Source of the DNA: Melanocharis versteri
Lineage: Eukaryota > Chordata > Aves > Passeriformes > Melanocharitidae
Reading direction: 5' to 3'
DNA length: 64,000 nt
Assembly: GCA_013397845.1 (NCBI GenBank)
Contig: VZTG01001072.1
Span: 62,001 to 126,000 of the forward strand
Shown: positions 45,066-59,300 of the stretch, piece by piece
Position numbering within the stretch: the stretch's first letter is position 1
Layout of the letters: every line of letters begins with the position of its first letter
Translations under genes and position numbers: made by a program
The notes under the pieces: generated by a model
Seen by the model: the letters and a program-made list of their open reading frames with translations, nothing else
Databases searched by the model: none
Told to the model about the DNA's origin: nothing

Positions 45066-48000
45066 AGTTCCACTGTACAAGAAATTAGTTCCATTGTAGT
45101 TTCCATGTGCAGGAAATTAAAAAAAAAAAAAAAAGCAATAAGAGGTATAGAACCTGCAGTTAAAATAGGAAAAAAATGCAGTTTTTATTCAAAGCAAAAT
45201 GTCTTTTATATAAGAGTTGATTAATAAAAAGATTATTTCACAATAACCTGATTTTTCAAAATACTTGAACCATTTTAGTGCTGAATTTCCTTTAAAAAAA
45301 CATTAAAGTTCACTGTTCTTTTTTGGGGGGATGGAATATTTTAAGAATGGAATAACAGACTACAAGTTAGATGTCACGTGGCTGATAGAACAACTCTAGG
45401 AAGAATTGTCTATTTTGCTTCTATATTCAGTAATGTCTTATAGGTTGATCCTGACAAGTATTTGCTTATATTCAAATGCCATCTCTGTTGTGAATCTATG
45501 ATACTACCCATTATGTTTGCAACAAATCAGAATTTTCCTAGTTTTGAAAAGTCATGATTATGGAAATATTCTTCATGATTTTTATTTTGAGTAAGCATTT
45601 CAGCATATAGCATCTAGCTCCTCTTCCCCTTGAGTATCATTCTTTTGATGCCCTCAATAGTACTGTTTTTCAGCCTGATTAGTCTCTTTTGATCTTTTCC
45701 AGATATTTTAACAGGAATACTGTTTCGCTATCAGTCTCAGTGAGCGAAGGATCAAGGCTCCACTACCTCCATGATTACATTGCTTAGATATTACCTATAA
45801 AAATTTGCTTTAAATTATTTTTTAATCTGTGGAGTACACACTTTACTGATGTCCGTGTAACTTCTAAAAACACTTTTCTTTCAGAGTTACATCATACTAT
45901 GTACAAAGAAAAAACAAGAGAGAAGCTAGATCTGTGACTATTGCCATTTTCTATATGCACTGTCATTTAATTCCTTGCAGAGATGCTATTTCTAGCACCA
46001 CAGATATTCTTTTTCCCACAAAAAATGTTACAGACAGGAAATGTTTTGGATAGTGTAAAAACATTTCCTGATAAACATTTTATCGCAGCTTGATAACCAT
46101 TTCCTGTTGGTAGGATTTGTTTTAACTATTGACATTTTGTTTGCTTTCTTGCTATAATTAACACACATATGGGATCTGGCTAAGTGTGCTCATCCTGTTA
46201 AACAAAGGTTTTGACAAGTCACACATTTAATTATAATGCCATGCAAGGTTTTATATTGTCCATTTCCCTTCATTTCAACTTTGTCTGGAGCAATAAATGA
46301 GGGAGCAATACACGTGCAGCATTCTGGGAACTGGGAATTCCCAGAAGGGTGGAGGTTCCTCAATATTCCAAATAGAGCATTGTCTGCTGTGAGCTCAGTG
46401 ATTTCAGTAAGCTTCCAAAATAGCTTTAGATGAGAAGGTGGGACTTCGTGTAGGATCTTGTTGTTTAATACAGACTTGGACTTGAATTGACCTGAAGAAT
46501 ACCAGAAGAAATTTGTCACTTTCTGAGCAGTTTTGAAGCATTGTCCTTGCAAACTAATATTAAAAGGAGATTTCATTCAGGAATTGTACTCTATCAAAAT
46601 ATCTTTTCAGTCAGCAGAACCACTTTTGCCATTTTTGTAACTACCTACTTACTTTATAAGTGGTATCAGTTGCATACAGCTCATTCGGGTTCTCAGTCAC
46701 CCAAAGATTGGAGGCATATTTAGCTATGTCTCTACTGAACAGTAGACGGCCTGGACACAGCCTCTCTTCCTGCCTGGAGGCATAGCCTAGCTCACTTCCA
46801 TATTATTTAGGGCTGTATTCCACTTAAGATCAGATTGGCCAATCAACACTACATCAAATGGCCCTGGAGCTCCCCTGTGCTGTTTGTCACCCTGTGGCCT
46901 TCAAACATGACTTACTTATGTCTGTGGGGTTTTTTTATCCAGTTCATTGTATTTGGAAGTGGCTGTTTATTACCTTTTGTTTAGAAGTTTCACCCCCACA
47001 GTTTTCTTTCCCACAAAAAAAAAAAAAAAAGCTAAATTAGGTCCCTTTAATGAAAGCATGTAGTATTTGAAGGTGCAGCACCTGCTGAGATAGTATTGAG
47101 GGAGTCTGTAGAGAGCAGACTTGGAGCAGGGTTATCCACAGAGCCCACTGGAAATGGTGTTTAATGTGCACTACCCTTGAACTGTTCTAGTTGGCACAGG
47201 CCAAGTCTGCCGGGAAGTGGGCTAACCAGCAGCCTTGGTGATCAGAGATCAAGTGGTCAGGCACAAGGAGTTTATGGAGTCTAAATAACACTTTACCTTA
47301 AGCTTTATTTCTGTTGGAAAGGCCTGAGGAAAGAAGAATCTGGAGGTCAAGGCTTTGGGAAAAGCCTTCATGCATACAGCTGAATTTGGAAAAAAGAAAA
47401 AATATTATTGGTGTGTTGTGGATAGGTATCTTTTGCATGCACATCCTGAATGTATTCTTGGAAAAATATCCAAGGAAACAGAATCTGAAAGGTGGTACCT
47501 TTTGGGTGTTTGTTTGTTTGTTTGATTGATTTTAATTAGACTGGAAGAGAGTGAATAAAGTATTCTTACAAAGAGTTGATCCAAGTCATGCAACCCAGTG
47601 CTGACTGCACAGTCTATTCAGGCATCTGAAAGAAGGTGACATTGATATAATCATAAGTGTGACTCAGTGAGGATGAGTGTAAAAATATGAAGTGTTTGTG
47701 GAACAGAAAAATGAACTCACAACCTTGATTTAGAATTCCAAAAGGAAACAAAATTGGTTGCACTGAATCCAGTAATGGTGTGGCTGAAGTAGATTGATTT
47801 TCTATTGTTGGACCCTAGCAATAACTAATAAGTAAGGCAAAGTGAATGCTATTTATGGATAGTGTATCATATCCATTATCATCATCTGCTTTCTGTGGAG
47901 CAGACATCTGAGCAGACATTGCCTTTGACCCCCATGAATAAAGCAGTTTCCTATACTAAAAATGTAATATTTATGGTAGCGTGTATTTGATGAGGTGTAA

Positions 48001-48999
48001 CATTTTTCGCTAAATTGCCTTTAGTTGTGTAACTGTGTTATTGAAAGACAAGGTAATTGCTAATTTTAAGCAAATGCTTTAGCATTGCTCTCAGATATCT
48101 TTCTGGCAAGGAACATACACAGTAACCTTATAAGAGGTAATGGCTTATGTCTCAGGTTTTGTGGGATTTATATTACTTGGTGCAAACAATTTAAAAACAA
48201 TTTGCATTTTTTTCCATTGGAAGTAATTTGCAAGTCACTCTATGGGCTGTTGAAAAGCTAAATAAAATCAAGCAATTGCTTTTTGGATATGTATTAAAAA
48301 GAATGTTACAGATGATAGAAGCATCCCATTTTACCAGAAGCCAAGAGCAATATTATATTATTTATAATTGCTAACAAAATGTGAACTTATAAAATTAATT
48401 GTCAGAAGAAGTCTTTTTCTTTTCAATTTACAGCATTAATCCTAAGAGTTCAAAAAAAAGTAATTTTCCTCCTGCAATTCAACTTTCAGAACTTTCCATT
48501 TTAAGATTCTGGAAGTGCTAAAACTTTGCATGAACAAGTCAAGGGAGAGAACTCAACTGAGATTGCTCACAAGAGTCTCCTGCTGAGAAATCTCTGAGCT
48601 ATGAATGTTCAAAGCCTAGGATAATATTTAAAGGAAGCTTCATATTTACTCACCATGTTCTTTTCTAACTCACTGCCAAGGAACAGATTCTGTTGGAAGA
48701 CTTGACCCTTTATGGCACTTTTCCCATTCTGTGTCCTTATGTAGAGGATGTTTAATTATGTGTCCAGCTTTTGAGATAACTCTGATATGCACTTTTTACT
48801 TCCTGTGAGGAAATGCTCAATGCTTTCTGGGATTGGAGGGGTTTTTTGTGTTTTGTTTTTAATGGAAGCATTGTTGCTGTTTGTTGATGTAAGGATTATT
48901 CTCTAAGGTCAGACGGACTGAAGATTTTTGACTAGTCTAAGAAATGCCATGTAAGACCAGCTGGGCTGCCAGGCATGCTCAAACCCACACTGAATCTAA

Positions 49000-51900
49000 C
49001 ATTGAAGGCGTCTTATATACTACTATACTAAAGCATAGAGAAATAAATGGTTTTAAAAAGAAAGCATACTATATATTCTGTGTAAATGTATTTTATTGCC
49101 GTTAGCAGCATTGTAGTATTATACCATATGCTCATTATAGAGTATGTACTCCATATATAGATCCTGATACACTTAAAATGCTACACTGATATGTGATATA
49201 GCAGCTCTAAAGATGATTTACAGAGCACCACACATAAGGAAAATAGATGGTCATATTTATTAAACAGCAATCTCAAAAAATAAACTGAGAATTTGAAATG
49301 AAGATGAATCAATTAAGCAACAAATCTGGGTCTGCTTGAGGAAGTGATCATGTTTTGTTTTCCACAAAGTGATGTGTAACCATTAGTTCTCAAAATACAT
49401 GGGGAAAGGAAAATAAAGAACTTGCTCAGGGGAAAAAGCTGGAGCTATAAACTGGACACGGACAATTTGAGTTCTCGGTTTCATTTGAAATATTCCTGAA
49501 ACCCTTAATCTTTCCCAGTGACAGGAGTCTTTGGATCACCACAAGGTTTCAATGTTCTTTTTTGTAGCCTAGGAAATAGCTCACACTGTGCTTCACAGCT
49601 TTTTCATATGTTTCTCTAAGTGCACGTCATGGTGTGTGACGATTCATCAGTCACCCTGTCAGTTTCTCTTCCAATGGAAAAATGAAGATGGTTCTAAAAA
49701 AGTGATGGAAACTCTGTCATTCAGAGGAGATTTTGCTTTTGTGAGAGAAGTTGGAAGAACAAAGAAGCCTTGCCAAAATAATCATTTTGTCCTAATTCTA
49801 ATGTCAAAAATTTTTGATCTAAGTAAAATTAATTTATTGGAGTCATAGATACAAATTGTGCTTTACAGTTTAGCAATGGAACAGAATAGTTAATCTTAAT
49901 TCTTGATTTGCATGGAAAGTGAATGATGGGGTTTTTTTGTTCCACTTAACTTGTTTGTGTTTAAGGGATATGGTTTTTCTCTTTTATTACTACTGCACAT
50001 TTATATACCACATGTTCAACAGTATTCCTTACCTTCTTTTTCTTCAACCCCCTACCTTTTCTTTATTGTAGTCTTTTTGAAAATCTCACCAATGGAGTGA
50101 AATTGCTTCAATTGAATCTTGCCTCTGGCCTGGTCATTAAATGGACAAAGCAGGGCTCTGACCACCCTAATATAATACAAAACCCACTTGTTAAAAACAA
50201 TAGATGCAGAAGTCCAGGAAGCACTTTTGATATGTAAATTGCATTCTTCAGTAGAGTGCTTGGCCCAGACCTGTAATTAAGCACCAAAACAGAACTACCA
50301 TTTCAGATGTCACTCCTCTTTGCTGCTTCCTCTGGGTCTGGGCATCATGCATAAGCACTTCTGTATGGTATAAACAAGTCTTGGGGTCAAGTTTGGGGCA
50401 CACAACTCTCCTAAGACAATGTTCCAGGAATACAAATGATGGTCAATTCCACTTCTTTCAGTACTGGAGGTCACATGGCTTTGTGTTCACCACAACTTTA
50501 CCCATGGTTAGAGGTGTTCTCTTATTTATTGTTTTGAGATAAAGACAGAAGTGTCCCAACTGGTCCTGACTATTCAAGAAATGTGTCTGAATTGAGATCC
50601 TCTGGGAGAAGTCTAATCACCCTAAGTTAAGTAACTTCCATCGGTGGATTAGTATTTCTTGTTATCTAAAACATTAAGATCCTACAATGCTAAACATGCT
50701 TGCTGTGAACTATTTCATCTCTCTTCCTTTTCAAATCCAATACAGAGACTAAACTAGAAAATGCATTGATCAAAATCACAAAGGGTTTCAGGTGCAGCCA
50801 GGAATGTAATAAGACCTCCCAGGGAAAAGTTCAATGCCTTAAGTACAGCCCGTTCAGTCTTTTGTTTGTTTTCTAACTTCAGAGGGGAGTTATCAACATT
50901 TGTTGCAGTGCTCTGTTATGTAGATGTTGGTTCTACATATTAATTTGTAAAAAGGATCCATTTGGATAATGGATCCAAGCAGCTTAGCACTGAAATCCTT
51001 AAGAACTCCTGTGTGTATCACTTTCAGAAGTTCACCTCATAGATATGCGTTCTACTGACTCTATTTTCAAAGGGCAGACTTGTGTCACTGCTCCATGCCC
51101 ACACCTTTGGTATCTGTAAATCAGGTCTAAAGGTATTCTATTCATGTGAAGGAGGACTTTAATGACAGAACAAACTTTTAGCCCACGGCTCATTAAATAA
51201 TTTAATGGAGGCAGATTAAAACAAACAAACAAACAAACAAGCGAAACTAAATTAAATTTTAAAAATATGTGTATAAAAGCTAGCATGTGCAACCAGATGG
51301 TAGGGCTCCAGCTGCCAGGTCACTGGGTACAGCATCATGGTTTATGTTAGCCCTGAAGTTACTTAACCCCATCAGATAGAAACAATTCCCTCCAGGAACA
51401 TCAGGATGCAGCTGGATCACATCTTGCTTTGCTCTTTCCCATTGAGTCCCATGGTCTGGGTGGATGAGCTGCAACAGGATCAGGTATAAAAGAAGTGTGA
51501 AGTTCTCATTTGGAGGAAAGAGGATAAGCAGCAAAGCTGCACCCCACTTTAGCTGCTTGCTCTAGCCACTGGCATGAGGCTTTTCTGGGCACCATCCTCG
51601 TAGCAGATAGAAAGGATGTGAGGAGAAAGGCTCCCTTGGACAATGATCACTACCCAGGAGATGCTGGCACTTTGTGTATTCAGCTAGAGAAACTCTCTAA
51701 TGAGACCAGTTTCCTCTCTGAGGAACTTTCTCTGTCCCCAGGCAAGGAGAAGAATGATTTTTGAATTTCAGTTACTTCTCAAAGTGCACAAAGGCCTAGT
51801 TTCTCAAGGACTCGACTGTATTTCCCAACCTGAGTCCAAATGCCATTTCCAGATCTGTATGCCTGTGCCTCCAATGGCTTTCTCTCAACTGCCATCTGGG

Positions 51901-54900
51901 CCAATGCAGATTCCAGACCTGAGCTATGTGGTTGCACCTGAGAGAAGGAGGTCTGACTGTGAGCAGTGCGAGGCAGTACAGGCTGGAGACCTCTCCTGAT
52001 GTCAGGGAGCCAGGTCTCGTTCATCTTTCATGTCCATTGCTACTTCCCTTTAGGAATAGCATGGACCAAGCAAACCCAAAGAATCCCTGAAATGACTATC
52101 TGGAGCTGTGCCCAGCACACCAAGTCTTTCCTTGTCCCTGTGGGTGCTGGTCAGGATGCAGAAACAAATGAGAACCCAGGCCTTTCAACAGGGCCAGTAT
52201 CCAGCTGGGCTCACTTCCCTAGGACACTCATGTCTGAGGCTGGGTAATGGCTTTTTGGCAGGTTTCATAACAATGTGGAATCAGGAACCGACATTCCATC
52301 CACGTCCCAGCTTCAGTATATAAGTCCTCTGAGCTTCTCCAAGTTAAGTGCTTGTCACTCTTTCCCGTGCACCGTTAATGGAAGCACTGCAGTTTTATGT
52401 TTCTGGCACAACAGTTTAACCAGCCAAGAGAATAAAACAAGATTACATCAGCATTGCAGGATTTGCTAAGTAAACAAAAAAATATTAAGATGCCATCTAT
52501 TTTGCTAGACAGATTTAAGGGAGCACATCAGTAACTAGAGAATAGACTTGCCCTTAGCACACATTCAAAAGATTTCTTTGTTTGTTTGTTTTGGAACTGC
52601 TTATCCATATACATTCGACATCCGCCCCTCACACACCTTTCCGAAAAAGTCCCCACCTGAATTAGGAAAAAGGAATGTGCTGTTAATGGAGAAACACAGT
52701 AACATTGCAGGCTGTGATTGGTATTGTAGCTGTAAGAGAAGTTTGCACTGGAGTATCACATCTTAAGTTTTATTACAGCCACATAAAAATTTCAAGTAAA
52801 AAGCATCGCTAAGTCATTAATCAGATCTGTGAGATTCTGGGTGCCATTTGTTGCCCGACAATAAGTTCTGATCACCTCAGAGTTGTGGCCCCTGTAACAT
52901 TTTAGGGGACATAGGTAGAATATACTTGAAGAATAAATTTGGATTGAGAGGCTTAGGCACAATGTATTTCTGGTACCTAATTCTCAAGGTTCAGGGGTGC
53001 ACACCAAAATCACAGCCTCTCAGTCTTGAAAAACCCACTAAAGATCTCTTTATGTTTCTGCTGCTAACCCAAAGCTTAAAGGATTTCTTAAACCTCTCCC
53101 TGAACATCCATACTTCTCCCATCCCAATTTAAGGCTGTTTGTACTTCCCATCTACCCTGGCTGACAGCAGGGCCAGTGTTCCTCCAGGAAAGACCATGGA
53201 GTGGTTTGTCGCTCAGCCATGTGATCCGAGAGGGTTTGGAGAGGTCAGGCACAGCAGGGTTGGTCTATAGGGCTGACAAACGCCTTGAGAACCCCATGAC
53301 AAAGTGGTATGTTTTTGTCTGGACATACAGTTTAGGCTGCCTCAGAAGACTTCCACAGGTTTTTTGTGAACAAGCAGCAAATCCGGCCCCAAAGTAGTTC
53401 AAGTTTGCTTTCGCAGAGCAGTGCTGAACCATGAGGTAGGATGCAGCTGCCCTGACTATTTTGGTGATGCTCACACTGGACTGCAGAGTGCCTTGCTGCT
53501 TCTCTCCCTGCACCCATCGTGTTTAGCACAGCTTTGAATCCCCCCAGTGCTTACCAGTTTGCAATACAAATGCAATTGCAGGAGTGCTGCTGGAGTTATG
53601 TGGCTACAAGCAGCACAACTGAAGCATGAGGGTACTTAGGTCGAATACTGAAGATTATTTTAATGCTTTGCTTTCAGAACAGGATTGTATAACCTGATTG
53701 CCAACATTTTCAAGATGATTTAGCGAGCAAGGAAGTCCTTCAGGGCTTTCATTCTGTGGTGGTAGGATCACCTTGCTTCATGCGTGACTGTGACATGAAG
53801 GGTGGCCATTCTGCAGCTGCTGGTGGTGCTCCAGTGTAGCATCCTGCACTTGTACACAGACACCACGGAGCAACCAGCTCAGAAGAGGAGCTGAATGTGG
53901 CTCAGTCTTACTGAATTACATTCCTTATCATCCTGACCCGTGTTATATCTTCAGATGGAGCCAGTCAAGCTGCTTCAGCTGTGAAAAACAACAATAACAA
54001 TCAGGAGAAATTCGAAAGCCAGAAGTTATCATGAACAAATTGCACTGAATAAGCAAAGAAAACATCAGCTTTACTTAGAATGTGTCACCTGATGACTATG
54101 TTTGTATTGTCTCTACCACAGCCTGCTTTTCAGGTCTTCTAAGTACTTCTGCAAAGGCAATTCCCAAAAAACCCTTTAGGCCAGTGGAGCCATGTACAGT
54201 TTTCTATAAAAGCATGAAGGAATGGAGGAAGAATGAAGCCTAGTGGTCTCTTTTACATTATAACGACAGCAAATCAGCCGTAGAAGATGATAGTCCACAT
54301 ATCTCAAACCCTGGTAGTCCTTCCTGGTAACCACCATTTCATATCTGTGTAAAAACCCCCTGTGTCCCTTCCCTTACAGAAATTGTTCCGGGAAAGGAAA
54401 ACTTGCCCTCTGGTTCCGTGCTTTGGTGTTGCCAGGACACGGGTCCATGCAAACAAACGTTAAGCTCTTTAGGGCTAAGCAGTAATTATCCAGCTTTGCC
54501 AGCTGACTGGTTGACTTGCTGCCAGGGGACTGAAGCAAGGCTGGAGACTTCTAAGCATATTGCCTGACAAGTGACAGAACATGCAGCGGGGATCAGGGTA
54601 CAGATTAGCACGGTTCAGTGGACAGAAAAAGAAGCAAAATGATGCTAAATGGGGTGTGGTCAAAATAGATATTTATTCATTGGGTGCAAGCTTTATATAG
54701 AGAATCCTGGGATGGAACTATTCAAAATTTGAAGAGAAGTTTCTCCCAGCTCCAGTTTGCCAAAAGTATTTCCTTAATGCATTTTTGTCCCCCACAGGGG
54801 CTTCATATATAGGGGGGGAATTGTTCTTCAGAATTTCTTTGGCTTTTATTCCCCTTTAGTGGACTTTATTTCTAAGGAAGAGCTATGGTTACGATCCTTT

Positions 54901-56399
54901 CTAAACCAGTCCCCTTCTATCCTCTACCCGATCTTCTAAAAGAAAACTTTAGCTTCTTCTACCTATTTCTTTGTATCCAAAGCTCTAATCAAACCTGAAA
55001 TTTAACTGAGAAAAATCAGTTACAGTGAAGCAAAAACCGAACTAATATTGGTTTGCCTTTGTAAGTACTAAATTAGGATGCAGCTTGACTTCAGTATCAC
55101 AGCCTAAATTAAGAAAGCTTTAAATTATTTTTGAAGCTTCAGTTTGTTCATTGCTCTGCTTGAGCAATGGGAATCTTGATAGGATGGAGTTCTATGAGGC
55201 AAAGTAATTAGGAATTAAAATATGAACCAAAAAGTGCTTTTCAAATCGTACATTAATCTTCCCAGCACATGCATGCTTTGCCATCTACTCTATGGGAAAA
55301 TGTTTCAGAGACAGGCAAAAAATGCATAAGGAAATAAATATGGGTAGAAGCAAATCTATGTGAAGAATGCCAGATGAAAAGTGAGTTTTTTTGTAATGCG
55401 GGATTATCGAGAGGAGTCTGGCTCGATTCTCCAAAAGCAAGAGGCCTCGCAGAAGTGTAGATGACTTCCCTTTTTAATGGATCTAAAGCATTCCTTCCTT
55501 CATGCTGTGAAACGCCATGATCTCCTAAGCGGGGACTCGAGTTCGCAGTGACGTGAGCTGAGAGCAGTGTTTGTGTTCCTCAGTGAGGCCAGATACACTC
55601 CTCACAATAGCAGGCACCATGGGTAGGAGCACCTTTCCTACTTTTAGATGTCCACAGGGTAGGCCTGTACAATCACCCATGAATCCTTCCTAACCAGTGA
55701 AGAACAATCCCCATTTTGAGGGGTGATTTACTTCATTTTAGATGTCTCCTGTAGGACAAGGTGAACTAAATCCTGGCAGCGGCTCTTTCTCTGCTAATAT
55801 AGTTGGAATTTGGGATGGTGACTGGCACAGAAGTCCTTGTTTGATGGGGTAAATCCATCACTGGCTGCTAGGCTTCATGGGAACATGGCTCTTTACAAGG
55901 CAACAGCATGATAGCCTGATGAAATGCACTGAAATTTTGGAAAATTTTTTGACAATTAGAGCTTGAGGTTGTCTATTTGGCAGTGTGTGCAACACTGTAG
56001 TGAACTACAAATGATACCTGATGCTTTCAGTTTGTTTTGATCAGGACAAATAACTTTAATTCACACTTTTTTTACTCTGATCCGCACAAAGAGTTAAAAA
56101 TATCTGTTCTCTCACTCCGCTAGGAAAAGCTGAACATAGTCTTTGGACCCACAGGTTTAATTTTAAATTGATAACTTCTCTGGGCATTTAAATTGCAATT
56201 AAGATATTAAACAACATAATTAAAAAGAATCTTGATAACTCTTTAGAACATTGACATCAAAAATAAAAGACATTGGATATTGTTGGTTTCAATATGTACT
56301 GAGTTACTTAAAATGCAAATTGCTTTCTGAAAATTCTTAAACCTGAAGGTCTAATTATTGATATCTATTCTTGTCACTGACTAGCTCTCTCTTTTTTGG
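49000..56399. other. Intergenic, no gene seen
   Basis: No recognised coding exon, RNA gene or CR1 copy. An (AAAC)n run lies at 51217-51240. Short open frames appear random. Confidence 0.7.
51217..51240. repeat. (AAAC)n microsatellite
   Basis: About five to six AAAC units. Confidence 0.85.
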
Positions 56400-59300
56400 T
56401 CACGCTAATCCTAATACTATTTCTCTCTCTTCCTATTTCGTGGGTGTTCCTCACTGTCTGTTTTTTTCCTGGAGTTTTAAACCAGCTTTTCTAAAGAAAT
56501 AAGGTCCATATGATGACTTTATTTGCTGACCTCTCTCCTTCCCGTCCCCTCAGCATATGACTTTTGCATTTCTTGTCCTGTTTCAACCGAATGAAACAGA
56601 GGTAGAGAGGTTTCCAGAATAATTACATTCCTACCAGGTCTGTGAAGACTGACAGCTAGGAAGAGGAAAGAGCTGGACAAAGGGCGCTGCTGATGGACAA
56701 GCAAGCAGACCTAGGTCGTGACACTGCTTTGGTCCCAGTATGCAATTATTTTTGTGGTTCTTGGAGGACTCCAAGGGGTCTTGGAGGGAATTTGGGCTAC
56801 TCTAGGATGAGCACTTAAGTGCGCATAAAAGGAGGGGACCCAAGTCAAGGAGTCTGATTTACCTATTACTTGTGTCTCTCGTGAATCAAGTTCTCTGATT
56901 TCTCTGCCTTTTTTTGTCCCCTCGTTTGTTTTCCTTCACTTTACTCTGTTTGAATGAACTGATAAGAGCTTTCTAAACTTGTGCAAATACACAAACAGAT
57001 GGAAAACAGAGTCCTTTTGACCTTGGTTCACTGCCTCAGAATAGGCTTTCCAGGGTGTTTTTAAGAAAAGTATGTAAAATTCCAGGAAAAGTGATCTGTG
57101 ATCTCGCAGTTTTAACCTGAACTCCTTGAACTCAGAAGCAGGGCTGCTATTTCTGTGCCAGATAATGACACATGCTGTGGATACACCACAATTAGCGCTA
57201 CATTTACTCACTTGTAGAAGCCTCAAATGGGATTGCGGCCTCTGAGCTTGATGTTTTACAAGTGCATGTGTGCAAGAGGCAGGATGAGACACACACCAGA
57301 AGCAAAGAACATTCAGTAAAGTTTTCTATGTAGATTAGACATGGCCAAGAACTTTTCACCAAAGCGACTGTCAACACAAAATGCCAGTTAACTGAAATGA
57401 AAACTCCTTTTTGTACAAATGCATTTGTTTCAGTTTCGTTATTTGCATGTGACAGGAAGAAGTCCCAGGCTTGGTCTGCCCTGTGCAGAAACCTGTTGCT
57501 GTCTGAAGAAAAAAACCTCACTGGAAGTTCACGTACTGGGTGGTGAAGCTCAGCCTTGGAGCTCATCACGACCCCCTCCCGGGATGTCCCGCTTGTGGAA
57601 GGATCCGTGTGAGCCTGGTGGTGGGAGCTGCTCCTCGGCGAAGCCTGGGGTGAGCCACCCACAGCCCTAAAACGGGCAGACCGACGCCTCCATTCTGGGG
57701 CTTGGGCTCTGACTTGGACTGGAGTCTCACTGTGAGAGGGACTTAGCACTTTGTAAGGAGGAGGTCATGGCACATCTGCCACTCACATGATTTTTGTACT
57801 GACTGGGCAAAGCCCTTAACCTTGTAACCTTTTTAACACTCTACCATGGAATAGACTTTACACCACGTTGGCTGTGAAAATTAGATATTTTGAAATCCCG
57901 GCTTTGTTACGTCTTGAGGAAATTGAAAGAGAAAAATAATATTCAAAATTATTATGTTTTTCACTCCTTATCACATATAGGCCCTGAAACTTATCTCTTA
58001 AAAATTCATTATCTGGTACGGGGGTGGACTGGATAATTTGCTGAGTAGCACAGAATCAAAGAATCATAGGATTATTTAGGTTGGAAAAGACCTCTGAGAG
58101 CATTGAGTCCAGCGATTAACACAGCACTGCCAAGTCCATCACTAAACCATGTCCCTGTGTGCCGCACCTATACATCTTTTAAATCCCTCCAGGGAGGATG
58201 ACTGGGGTTGGTGGGATCAACACAATCTTCCAGTAAAGTGCTGCTGGATTTTCAAGCCTAAATACACTTTTCCTATTATTCTTTTCTAGGAGTACTTACA
58301 GTATTTTTAAACTTAAAATCTTGCCTTTTTCCCCGAAAATGGAGATAAGCAGTTTTTTTCTGACAGTTTCATAGATTGTAATTACTTCAACCATCACAGA
58401 ATTTTATGTTTTGAACCACAAATTGTAAGGCAGATCATTGTGTTTGGACTGATGGACACCCAGACTTCCAGTGAACCAAGGGAGACAGTGTGATTAATGA
58501 GTTTTTGACCTCAAAATTTACATCCAGACTGGAAAAGAAAGTCTAAGGCAAAATTTGGAGAAAGAGTTAGTGTGAATTAGCCTGTTTAAAATAGAGAGAA
58601 GATGATGGAGAAAACTTCCTAATTCAACTCCTCTTTGTGCTGGCAGTTTTATTTCAAGGAGTGGTAGAATTATGTCCCACTCTTGCAATGTACAGCTGAC
58701 ATTGGCTGATTACTGCAAATTAAGACAATCCGCAGACTAATTTTAGATGTGTTGGAAGTGCACCAAAGGATCAGGAAGTTGTTGCTTTCAATTTTGTTGA
58801 GAGCCTGTTCTCTCTTAGGGAGAATCACATGATATATATGCATTTGTTCATAGCAAAGTACATCAGATACGTGGTATTTCATCATCTCTGGTCTCACAGG
58901 ACACATGCCAGTGAAAAATAATTACAGACATTGAGTTTGATGGCATTTATGCCCAAGATGCTAGGCCCAGCACCTGTGTTTCTGAACAAATAGGCAGGGA
59001 GGGATGGAAGGGCACAGCTCATGGGATCTAAGCAACTTTGGCACAAAAAAAAAGGGAGCTCATCATGTCCTTGCAGTCAGGAGCAGTTCTGCCAACAGCA
59101 ACCAATTCCTGTTCCTTGGGTTCTGCACCCACACTCCATCTTTGCTCTCAGCAGGTTGTATAAGCACAGCCAAGCTCTTATTTTCATGTAGGTATAAGTT
59201 TTTGACATACTGACTTTTTAAGTTAAAGCTTTTGTGTAGAATCCTTCTGAACAAATTGGACAGTGTTGTGCCAATGCCTCTGTCTGAGCTGGTTGTGAGT

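Larger units (their letters stand above)
42561..48999. other. Intergenic, CR1-bearing, no gene seen
   Basis: AT-rich sequence upstream of RCBTB2 with three CR1 fragments, 16-A runs at 45119-45134 and 47015-47030, and AT-rich homeobox-like stretches near 43.9-44.0 kb and 48.0-48.3 kb. Short open frames are not family-like. Confidence 0.75.

Noticed and set aside
57204..57749. 181-residue open frame on the - strand, the longest without Ns outside the genes
   Set aside because: No recognisable domain or splice context; composition changes along its length; likely chance in a slightly GC-rich patch.
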